From the NCBI GenBank assembly GCA_028015205.1, contig CM051508.1, forward strand, positions 13,162,001 to 13,226,000: a stretch of DNA of 64,000 nucleotides, given 5' to 3'. Numbering within the stretch: position 1 is the first letter of the stretch; every line of letters starts with the position of its first letter. A program made the position numbers and the translations under genes. Origin of the DNA: Mytilisepta virgata (lineage: Eukaryota; Mollusca; Bivalvia; Mytilida; Mytilidae). The notes beneath the pieces were generated by a model that saw only the letters and a program-made list of their open reading frames with translations, did no database searches and was not told the DNA's origin. This document shows positions 1-10,519 of this stretch, in pieces.

Positions 1-321
1 TGGAGTCTTGACCATTGATGTTTTCATTGCCTCATTTTTTTATGAACTGACAATAAAGATGTATGTATTAGATAGATTGAATCATGAGGAATTTGATATT
101 TCACAGTTTTGATAATGCATCATGGGTAATATTTTCAAAATTTCATTGAATAATGTCATGATTTGTACTATACAATTCAGCAACAATGAATTTTCAGCAA
201 GTAACAGTTAAATTCTGAATAAATGTTATTATTGCATATGAACTGAAAAATAAGAAATTAATCAATTATCCCCATTCACAATGTTACCCAAGGGAGATAA
301 TAAAATTGTCCTTAAAAATTA

Positions 322-349
322 AAGGGAGATAATTACAATTATCTCCCTT
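322..349. repeat. Perfect 13-bp palindrome, AAGGGAGATAATT hairpin
   Basis: Arms 322-334 and 337-349 are perfectly complementary around a 2-base loop. The same AAGGGAGATAA word appears at many sites across the window. Confidence 0.8.
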
Positions 350-1674
350 GAATAAAATTTGTTAATTGAATGATGTTTCTAATTACTTTGAATTCATTGT
401 TTTTGTAAAAACAGCAAACTGATCATCATATCTGGTTGCCATTGAAATATAATGTGATGTCAACAGTGGAATAATTTTAATTAGTTGCTTGAATTCTTGC
501 TATATTTACAAATTTTATCTTGATTTTAGGTGCTTGCTAGATAAGATCAAAAATCTTTTTGTATTTAGTCTTGCACCTTTATAGAATTTGGCTCTACATG
601 TTTAGTTAAGAGAAATTGTGTTAACCTCCAATTTTTCCAGTACAAAAAATTAATCTTCAAAACAATATTATGAACCAGTCTTTAGATTAAGTAGTTCGAA
701 GTTTGGAGAAGGTAGAGGGTGCTTTATAGTATTATACATACCAAGTGATATTAAATAAACAATATCTAGTTAATTCATCTAATTCATATTATATGGAATA
801 TAGATAAAGTGGGATATTTCTAAATAAATTATCCTTAGGTTTTGTTTGAGGTATGTAGAATAGGTGTGTGATTGTGCCTGGTATTAATTCAAACTTAAAG
901 ATAAAAATTTCACTTAAGATAAAAATTTCAAGTTGGTATTGAATATGATTCTGGTAATGGGAACTTATAATAAGGTGTGTAAATGTACTCGTTAGCAAAA
1001 GAGTGGAACATTAAAGATTCTTTTTAAGATATTTGTGTTATTGATTTGAAACTTTGAGTTAACAGAACTTCCATTGCTTCAAAATCTCGAAAGATGTATT
1101 TTGCACCCAAAATTGCAAATCATTGCCAAATTGTCAGAATATTTGAACATGTTGAAGTCAAATCTAATCAGTTTTTTCTCAGCTGATCATTTGGAAACAA
1201 CTGATCTAAGGCTATCAATTAAAAACAAAATCCTGTTTTTACTGAATAATGAAAACCACTGATCCTTAATATTTTTTAGTTTTCACAATAATATGAATAA
1301 ATACTACAGATTGTAAAAATTATGTATCTGTGAAGAAGAGGTCCATTCCTTTGTTGTGACGTATTCAGTTGTAAGATTAAATCAAATTTAAAACTCAAAT
1401 TATTGCTCTTTGAAAGCAGTCTTTGTTACCTTGTTTAAACTTAAAAAACAAGATTGGAATATTTTACACAGTTATAATATTTATAGTTGATATTTTTTTA
1501 TTTTTCATTTGTTAGTTTTCTAAGACGAGGACTTTTGTCTTTTATATCTAACTTGTGTATTGTTATTTTTTGGTCTAAATTTTTTATGTATGTTATTATT
1601 ATTATAAATATATTTGGTTGTAACAAAAAAGATTTTAAAAAACTGTAAAAAAAAAATTTAATGAGAATCAAGTT

Positions 1675-1795
1675 TATTATCTCCTTAACCAAATTCCTAA
1701 GGAGGGGTAATCACATAATCTCCCTTTAGCCTACAGGAACAAAGGGATGTTGTAAAAATTATCTCCCCTTGGCAATTTGGTTAAGGGCATTAACT
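1675..1795. repeat. GGGAGATAA-family repeat copy
   Basis: It contains several ATCTCC/GGAG words and ends CCTTGGCAATTTGGTTAAGG, shared with the copies at 38720-38856 and 49738-49830. Confidence 0.6.
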
Positions 1796-2160
1796 CTATT
1801 TTTCTCAGAATTTAAGAATTTTCATGTATAGATATAGCTGGAATTTAAAATACATGTAAATAAAAAATCTTTGCTGGTCTTAAGTAAGAGACCCAGTATT
1901 TTCATTGGTTGTTGGTTGTCTGATTATTTTTATAGGATTATTATAATCTGTTTTTATTTTGGATATTTTGAACCATTGTTTCCTGGGACATTTAGAGGTA
2001 GTCATATGGTCAACAACACCAGATGCAGTAAGTTTTTTCAAATATGAAATTTTTGAATTTTGTACAATTGACACTTACCACATATTCTTACATTTTCATA
2101 TATAGTAAATTTATTGTTTATAACAAATGCAATAGATGAAGAACTAATAAAAATTAGATT

Positions 2161-2442
2161 TTAAGGTGGTACCCAACACTACAGGGAGATAACTCTTAAA
2201 AATCACCAGAGCGTTTAAATCAAATTTAATAAGTAAAGAGAAATTAAGCTTCTCTATGATCAAATTTGATGTTTGCCAAACTGCTATATATTCAATGAAA
2301 TTATTCCCGTTAAGTGTGAAATTATATTTACTAAAAAAAAATCAACATTTATATCAACAGGTCAAAGTAAATATTTCCATAAATTATATGAAAATTAAAC
2401 GGGCCAAATTTATTTTAGTCAAGGTGTTGGGTACCACCTTAA
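2161..2442. mobile_element. MITE, 282 bp, 19-bp perfect terminal inverted repeats
   Basis: The left end TTAAGGTGGTACCCAACAC (2161-2179) is the exact reverse complement of the right end (2424-2442). The outer TTAA may be the target-site duplication, as in piggyBac-type elements. The interior is AT-rich and has no transposase. Confidence 0.8.
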
Positions 2443-5400
2443 AGTCATCAACTTTAGAATAAGCATTGTTCCTAGAAAACATGTACGGTGGATGATGAAA
2501 AAGGTTGTCTGTTTGCATTAAAATCTGCATTGGTTTTGCAGAATGGTTTGAGGATTGCTCATTTAACGGTTTTATTATGTTACTCTGGCTTCATACACCA
2601 GTAAGAAGTGAACACCACAATATTACCATTTGTACTGAAAATTGTATAAAATCCCATTAATTTGAAAAATTTTTTAATCATTTAACAAAAGGATTTATTC
2701 ATTATGGGCTTAACTATAATCAAACAAGTTTTCTGACTGATTTGCAAATTTTTTTGCAGAATCTAGCATTTCGGAGAATTTAAATATCATCAGATTTTGA
2801 TTGAGCTTTTGTGTGAAAGAAGTTGCCTCTTGTTGCATACAATTAGCAACCACATTTTCTTCCATTTCAATAATCACTTTAAATTTTTATCAAAAAGGGT
2901 AAATTATCTATGCTTTTTTTCTGTGATTTTAATAGATGAGTTATTTCCCCTTTGTTCAGGAAATACTCCTGTTAAGGGGTAATCCCCCTTTTCTAACAGT
3001 GTAAATGATACAATTCAATTATATTGATTATCCACTTGACCTGTTTATTTTCACCAAAAATCTTTGAAGAGTAATCTCCCTTTCCTTTCTTCCAAAATAA
3101 TGTAAATAATGAACTCAACATTAAATCATCTGTTGATCAGTCATTCATTTTGTGCAATATAGTGTTCACATTCCAGTACTTTTACAAAATCAAACAGCTG
3201 ATTATTAATTTATGCAAACTTATCATTTGGGGCTCTGCATGGGGTTTTTTTTAATTAATACTTGTATATTACTGCAATAATATCAAATTTTCATTCCTTA
3301 CTTAATATGGTTATTTGGTTACAACATGGATTACCAAAGTTTAAAATAGATAGCAGAGAATTTTCAGTAAGGGTAAGGAATTTTATGTTTATCCCATGCT
3401 GGGCCTCCATTGAAATGTATTTTTTGTCAATTTTTTTCTTAGCATTTTCTATGTTTTTATTTAAACAACATGTGCATTCCAGAAAACCCTGTAAAAACAT
3501 GTGCATTCCATGTAGAACAGCTGATACTTGGTTTTGGTTTTTTGACAGCTCAACAATTTTTTTTAAATCTTTATAAATATTTCAAAAATTATTTATTTTA
3601 GCATTTAATGTTGTGGTATTTTTTTTAATTTAAAAACAGCATAAAATATTTGGTTTTTAAATCAAACATCTGCATAATATACATGTATTTTTAGAATATG
3701 AAGAGATAAAAAATAGCCAAATTTGCTTATAGCATTTTTTTCAGTAAAACATTAAGTGATAAATTTAGTACATTATAGTAAAAATTTTGTAATGTAGCTG
3801 CTTTTATAGAATTAGTTTATGTTAAATATTAATTGTTTTTAACACACTACTGTTATATCTTCAAGGGCAATAACTACTGCTGGTAGAGTTATCCCCCTTT
3901 ACTTGGTAAACTTAATAAATAATTCTGTATGTCTTCCATATTTTTCAATATTAAATTAAACTCTCATGTTTTTAAATAATGAAGAGAATCTTCTATGCAA
4001 CAAAAATAAATTGATTTTGATGTCAGAACAAGCTTCCTTGTGAACAAAGTATAAACATTTCTAAGACCCATAACTTACAGCATTTACAAAATAACTTACC
4101 GGTAATCATAATAATTTGCAAGTTTTCTTCGAGAGCAATTATAATTATATAACACTAGAAATAATTTAACAGTAAATTTATTCCATAACATTTTATTTCA
4201 GCATAAATATTCTATTGGAACTTTGCCTTGTGGAATGAATTGTCGCTTCTTGATGAATCTTAAATTTGTCTTCCTTTACTGAATTTTTTCTCACAAAAAA
4301 AAACACCCGAGAATTTATTGATTTAGGGTTGTGTGCCATGATGGTATAATAGCCACATTGTGGCATTGAATTAACAGTGAACGGACAAATATTGGTTTAA
4401 TTTGTATTACATCCCTGTTATTGGAAAAGTGTATTGAAAAACTAAGTCATGTTTTACACCATCTTGGCTTCACACGATAATAAATATATTGATTGATTGA
4501 TTTGTTTTTTATGGGGTGTTGGCAAGAATAAGTCTAGCCACATTGCCATGTAGAATTATCAGTAGACTGATTCTATGCCATGAAGGTATTTCTACAGCCA
4601 TAGCAAAGGACAGAAATATTTTTTACCTAGTTGATATATCGGACACAATATAAACGTTTTTTATTCCAAGATTCCTTTGAAATCAAATGGCCTGTTTTAA
4701 ATTTGCTTGGGTCATGGGACATCAGCACCCAATCATTTTATAAAACTGAGAAATTTGTGGACCCAGTCCAGAATATGGAGTATACTCTGACATTTCATGA
4801 CCCCTGCCAATTCAAATAGGCCATGTAATGCCATATGAATCTTGGGTCAAATATTTCTTATACATATCTTATTGTTTTATTTTGTATTATTATTTTCTTT
4901 GCAGGGTTTGTATATGTTATTGTTACATATATTCACTTATATACATTGTTTAGTAGTCTTGAATTCTATATTGAAATAAAATGTTATATATATACAGAAT
5001 AAAAAAAATCTTCATTTTACTTAATTTGCATTTTTGTTTAATAGAAAACATGTTTTTATTTTGGTGGTGTTTGGAAGGCATTAGATGGTAGGTATTTGGG
5101 GCAAAATGTTATATATATACAAAATTTGAATATATTTTTATTTCCCCCTTTTTGCATTTTTTGGTAAGGGAAAATTTCCATTTCGTTATTAGTTTGGCAA
5201 TGGGTGGCAAGTAACGGACAGCATGTTTTATGGTTACAAAGAATTTTTTTTTAAATTCAGTTACTTAAAGTTAATTTTTTAGCTGGATTTTAACGGGAAA
5301 GAAAATCTGAATGTATTGAAAGCTAGAGGTTTCCAAAACAGTGACAAAGGAAAACCGACAGAACAGATTCAGTTATTAGTTGACATCTCAGTTCGGCAAT

Positions 5401-5689
5401 TTTTAGCCAAAATTATTTTGGTGACTCCAAATATTGATGTCAGTTTAAAAATTGATCCCTTGTTAATACATTAGAGTTACTCAAAGACCCCAGGTACCTC
5501 AACCTAGTGTATAAGTCCAATCATCAAACGTCCTCTTATTCACGGACCTTCAATTACTCGAACTACTGAATATTTGGCTCAAAAGTTTTTGTTGGTCCCT
5601 TTATATTTAAAGTTTAGAAGTTCAATTACTTGAACAACATTATCTCCATCGTCCGTAAACTTTTCACATCTCCTATGAAACTACTTGAT
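2443..5689. other. AT-rich spacer
   Basis: It contains scattered GGGAGATAA-like words (2945, 3078, 3890) and a TTGATTGATTGATT tail near 4488 that may end a SINE. The pair of overlapping frames at 3262-3576 lacks coding character. Confidence 0.65.
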
Positions 5690-6620
5690 TGTAACCAAAC
5701 TCGGCAGGAATGATGTACGATCCACCTCTGGTTCCGGTTGGGGGAATAACATTGCCGCCGGAGGCCATCTTTGATTTTTATTTGCCAATATTTCGAAAAT
5801 CTCTGGAAACTACATGACCAAATATTTTGAAAATTCTCAGGACTAATGACAGCAATACCCTCTACAAACTATCCACTTTTGGTTGAGATTCATCCGAAGG
5901 CTGCTGCTGCTCAGAGTTTCCATTGAAACCATATCTGAAAGGACCTTTTTCGTAATTTTATCAGAAACTAATGGGCATATTGTAACCAAAGCTGACGGGA
6001 TGGAAGGACATATACAAACTATCCACTTTTGGTTCCAGTTGGATTTACAAATTGGCGTCCTGTTGCCATCTTTGATTTTGATTTCCCGATTTTAAAAAAT
6101 CTTCCCTGAAACTACAGTAGGAAATGTTTTGAAACTTTTTGGGATGGATGACAGCAATACACTCTATAAACGATCAACCTTAGATTGAGATTCATACCCT
6201 CATTTGACGGTTGTGATTGTTCAGTTTCCATAGAAACCATATGAGAGAGGAATTTTTTTGTCATTTGCTCAGGAACTTGCAGGCAGATTGTAACCAAAGT
6301 TAGAGAGAATGATTTATAGAAGGACTTCTACAAAAATTCCAATTTTGATTGGCAAATTATTAAAAATATCTGAAGCTACATCGTGAAACGTTCGAAACTT
6401 TGCGAGATTGATTACAGCAATACCCTCGAAAAAATTCCATGGAAACCATTGCTCAGGAGGAAATGGGCATATTGTAACTGATGCTGGCAAGTATTTCATA
6501 TGGAAGGACAGATGCGGGCAATCCACCTTTTTTAGGTCAAATGTCAAGGTCACTTCGACATTTTGCGTTTCTTTAGCAGCCTTGTGGATGCAATAGAGGT
6601 ATTTTCTAATGGGCTAATAG
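5690..6620. repeat. Degenerate tandem array, ~300-bp units
   Basis: TTGTAACCAAA-type unit starts recur near 5690, 5980, 6287 and 6470. Shared words include CAATACCCTCTA, TTTCCATNGAAACCAT and GCCATCTTTGATTTT. The small frames within do not look coding. Confidence 0.65.
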
Positions 6621-7090
6621 AAGCCAGACGAGCCTCTAGTTTTTAGCTACATTGGCTGCATGTTCTTTTCATGAATGTTATGGATGCAAGTAGCTATTCA
6701 TCGTTAAAAGCAATGAAATGACATAAAGATGCTACTTGCATGTTGGTACACCATGTCCATTTATGAGAGTTCAAATTTAACCTGTTGATGTGGGTTTAGG
6801 TGCAGATTACTTCACACTTACCCTACCTCCATGTTAACTTTCTCCAGGGGTACGAAAATCTCCCCATCAGAAAACAAAAAGTACTATATAATTTGTACCT
6901 TGTATGAACATTTACTAATAGCTTTTAGTTAAAACGAGCACATTCTGACCCTGCTATCTAAATTATGTACCGTTCATGCACTCAAATTTGCAGTTCTAGC
7001 AAGCGGTCGCCTTGTTGGTAATCATACTGTATTGGTTTTTATCGCGCCAGGATATATAAATGGTTTGGTTACCCATAAAACGGCTTAACC

Positions 7091-8087
7091 CAACCACTGT
7101 TAAGTCAGACTATCCTGACTCTCTGTTGTGTTTGTGTTTGTGTTTTGTACTCTTTTATGTTTTGTCCGGCGTTCTATTAGTTGGGTTGCTTTGCTTGATT
7201 GGTATGTTATTGTTTACCTTTCCTGTTATCCATTTTGTTGTTTATCCATTATTTTTCCTATGATTTTTTAATTTTTGTTTTGAATTTCAACATTTTAGGC
7301 CTTGAGCACAACTGATGAGTCGTAAATCGATGAAATGTGCACATTTGTGCATCAAAATTGGTATATAAAGGCAGTCTGATTCATTTGATACAATTTTGAA
7401 AGAGAACCACCTAAGGAAAATATTAAATGCCAGTTTTTAAACGCAAAATGTAAATTGCGCGATAGACTTAAATGAACATACGATGGACGCCAACTGCTGC
7501 CAATATCTCAAATGGTCCGTTGGTTTCTTGTTGAAGGTCACCCAATTACCTTTGGGATGTTTATCTATTGGTATGTCCGTTTTAGGGTGTCGTTTATAGC
7601 TGAATCACTGAAGGTCACATAATGACTTCCACATGTTACCAATCCGATTGTACATCCTGTTTTATGGTGGATCAAGACTCTTCATTTGAGGCCATAATTT
7701 TATTATTACTATGTGCAAATAATGAGACAATCATTGTATTGAAGAGTATTATGTAACTTTAAAAGGATATTACACAGCATTTATTAAGCTTATGCATGAT
7801 ATGTAACATCGTTTCGAAATGAAAGCCACGAAAGTTTTATTTTAAAAAATCGTCTTCAGTTTGATATTGGAAACCTTACATTCTTTTTCTGTTAAACGCG
7901 TTGTGATCTAGCATAAACAACAAAATGGATAACAGGAAAGGTCAAGATTTACATACCAATTAATCAACTCGCCCAACAGACAGAACTCCGGTAAAAAAAA
8001 AATAAAAAAAGAACACAAAACAAACATAAACATAAACACACATCAGAGAATCAGGATAGTCTGACTTGGTATACCAAACAATGGTGG
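7091..8087. repeat. Long inverted repeat flanking ~670 bp
   Basis: The left arm (about 7091-7245) and right arm (about 7913-8087) are diverged reverse complements. They share AAGTCAGACTATCCTGA, a T/G-rich stretch, and CCTTTCCTGTTATCCATTTT. The hammerhead-like core lies just inside the left arm and is absent beside the right one. This is either two opposed copies of one repeat or a foldback element. Confidence 0.65.
7312..7353 (+). ncRNA. Hammerhead-ribozyme-like core
   Basis: CTGATGA (7312-7318) is followed by a 4-bp stem II (7319-7322 with 7328-7331, one G-T wobble). Next come GAA (7332-7334), a 6-bp stem III (7335-7340 with 7347-7352, two wobbles), and a cleavage triplet ATC ending at 7353. 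All invariant core bases of a hammerhead are present. Stem I is not evident: the first expected pair (7311/7354) is A-A. Active self-cleavage is therefore doubtful. Hammerhead motifs in dispersed repeats are known from bivalves. Confidence 0.5.
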
Positions 8088-8446
8088 GGATACATGCATG
8101 CACTGTCTCTGTAATTTGGTATGTCATTGCCCTGGACATTCTTTTGCCGATGTCTGTAATATATAAAAAAAAACTGTAAGGTTCCATCTTATATTGCCTA
8201 TCCATGTCAATGACTCTGTGGACGACGTTGGATTTGCATGAATATTCATTAAATTCACAGAACTACAGCCTTATCTACACCCTCTAGGTTGTCGTTGCAG
8301 TTGAAAGGTATTTCAGTTCAAATCTCGTTTATTAATTGTAAATAATTAAATCTACCACTCGTCAATATACATATGACACCTGGGGATGTAAACTGTCAAA
8401 CTTCTGAATTTCACTAAAGGAAATTATACCTAATATATGTTCATCG

Positions 8447-8740
8447 TAAGGGAGCAATCATTTGATTTTTATGAAAAATGGGGGGGGGCTAGGCTCAAAT
8501 TTGAAAAAAGGCAGGCCCTTGTTTTGTTAAAATGAAAATACAGGATCACTTTAGGTGTGAAAAAAAATGGAGGACCTGTGTTAATTAGTAAATTTTTGGG
8601 TTTAACTGGAAAAAAAATTAAGGCCGCAATAGCGACCGTAAAAAGAATCCAGAACCAAAATTTTGACGAAAAAATAGACAGGATCAAACATTTGATCTTA
8701 GCTCCCCTCGCCCCATAAATACCAAATGGTTGCTCCCTAA
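8447..8740. mobile_element. MITE-like element, 294 bp
   Basis: The left end TAAGGGAGCAATCATTTG (8447-8464) and the right end CAAATGGTTGCTCCCTAA (8723-8740) are inverted repeats with two mismatches. Solo right-end-like pieces occur near 15605-15623 and 58558-58577. Confidence 0.65.
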
Positions 8741-10089
8741 TTCTATAAACTTCTGAATGAGTAATCTTTCGTGAACTGAAACTATTAACTCAATATTTAT
8801 CATGATAGACATCTTTTCTTGAAAACTGTTTGGCTTTTTTTATATCTATTCATTCGGTACTGGTACTCAGTTGTCATGCACACAATCAATATATGTAAAC
8901 ATGTATTTAAAAGACCTTACAGTTTTATCACTGAATGAGGAAGTATATTTTACATGTTTAAAATGGAGTTGTCAGGATCTCAGGAAAAGGTTCAAACTCC
9001 TGCAGTGTGCCAATTAATGGTGTGAAGAATTTTCAGACATTAAGTGGAAATGCGTTAACTGTGACCTGTTTTTGTGACAACTTTGTAACTCAAGAATTCA
9101 TTCCAAAAATGAAACTCTAAGGGGTCATAAAGTCGTCAGTCTTAAGGAATGTGGAACTAAAGACGCCTAAGAAACCATTCGTAAAGTTGACCCCCAGAAA
9201 CTTGTGTGTTCTACTCATAGCAATAAAAAATTTGTGCTCGGTGCCTACTTCAGCCTCATCAAAATCATAAATTATGCCATCTTGGTGATCCGTTGTCTGA
9301 AAATGACACAGTGATAATAAAATTACACTTTAAATTTTGTCAGTTTCATTAATCTTCTATGTAATTTTACTGCTATTACAATATATACATCCATATGAGG
9401 TAATAAAAGAGTAGAAAGCTATAGGTAAACACATTTACGAACATTTTGATAAAATCATGAAATTTCAATCTTTTCAATTTGAGTTTTTTAAAGGATAACC
9501 TGCATTTTATATTGAAATTAAAAGGAGTACCACAGACACATCAACTTCTGTTTCATACACAGACTTGTTATTATTCCTATACAAAAACTAGTTATTGAAA
9601 TAAAAACTTTATGACATGCTTGATTTTAACTTTCCAATTGTGAACTTCCCCTTGCTTAGCAGTAGATTTCATGTCTTGGGCTTCACACCTCACTGGACGT
9701 AATACTTTACTGGGTGTTATACCCAATTGCCGTGAATGGAGCAGGACAATCATGTCCTTACCACTCCGAAGCACTCTGGGTAATTGTGGTAGTTCACGTT
9801 GCTAGCGTTTTATTTTTTGTACTGTCTTTTCTGTTCTCACTAATTCGCCTCGTCTTTGGATTTTGCTTTAAGTACTTTCCCAGCAGTGTTGTCGCCTCGG
9901 TATTCTTAAAATGTCGATATTTGTACTTGATGGACTATTGACTTACAATGTACCAGTATCAATAAAATAATGGCGTTTATAGACTAAATTCCGATATACA
10001 TGTATGTTTTTAACAGGGTTGTCTCAATAATGTACTTCTTTTGAATTAGTTCCTTCGTGTTCTTGTAGATTTTCTCTCATCGGTAAGAA
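8741..10089. other. Spacer upstream of the tRNA-like sequence
   Basis: No gene was recognised. 9690-9940 is less AT-rich and gives a 75-codon frame, but it looks like dispersed-repeat sequence. Confidence 0.55.
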
Positions 10090-10162
10090 CCGCCTCGGTG
10101 GTCTTGTGGTAGTGTGCTCGCCTCGAGTGTGGAAGTTCGCGGGTTCGATCCCCGGTCGGGTC
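10090..10162 (+). repeat. tRNA-like sequence (SINE head or tRNA pseudogene)
   Basis: It has an A-box-like TGGTCTTGTGG and a perfect B-box GGTTCGATCCC. A 7-nt loop CTCGAGT would place CGA as anticodon, but a serine tRNA should have a long variable arm, which is absent. Acceptor and D stems are imperfect. It is more likely a SINE head than a working tRNA. Confidence 0.5.
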
Positions 10163-10230
10163 AAACCAAAGACATTAAAATAAAGGAATAACCGTGTCGT
10201 ATTTGAACGTAGATTTTACTGTCGCAAATT

Positions 10231-10276
10231 GGGATTACCTGGCGACGGTCCTATAACCACTGAGCCCCCGTTAAAA
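10231..10276 (-). repeat. Second tRNA-like head, opposite orientation
   Basis: Read on the minus strand, GGGGGCTCAGTGGTTATAGG resembles a tRNA 5' half with an A box. The T-arm is not clear. It faces the tRNA-like sequence at 10090-10162. Confidence 0.3.
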
Positions 10277-10353
10277 TACAATCAGACAACAGATTCCGTA
10301 TTCTTTATAAATTATGAACGAGAAAGTAATCGATTTAAATCTATATGTACTAG

Positions 10354-10359
10354 TTTATT
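10354..10359 (-). terminator. Candidate poly(A) signal of the minus-strand gene
   Basis: TTTATT on the plus strand reads AATAAA on the minus strand, about 160 bases after the stop codon. The position is reasonable but not proven. Confidence 0.4.
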
Positions 10360-10519
10360 ATAAATGCTGATTGTAGTCAGTAAATTTAGCAGTGATTTTT
10401 CCCACTATGCCACGTATGTATTGATGGATTTCGGGATTGTACTGTAATTTTGCATCCGACATATACTTATTGTACTTGACGGGAGTCGTTAGTAAAGTTA
10501 ATCTAAAGTTTGATCAACA

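Larger units (their letters stand above)
1..2160. other. AT-rich spacer
   Basis: No coding signal was seen. Apart from the GGGAGATAA repeats at 272-351 and 1675-1795, nothing is recognisable. The short frames here are random. Confidence 0.7.

Noticed and set aside
9714..9941. 75-codon hydrophobic frame
   Set aside because: The region looks like dispersed-repeat sequence and the frame has no start context or splice support.
10090..10162. Functional tRNA-Ser(CGA)
   Set aside because: It lacks the long variable arm of serine tRNAs and has mismatched acceptor and D stems; a SINE head fits better.
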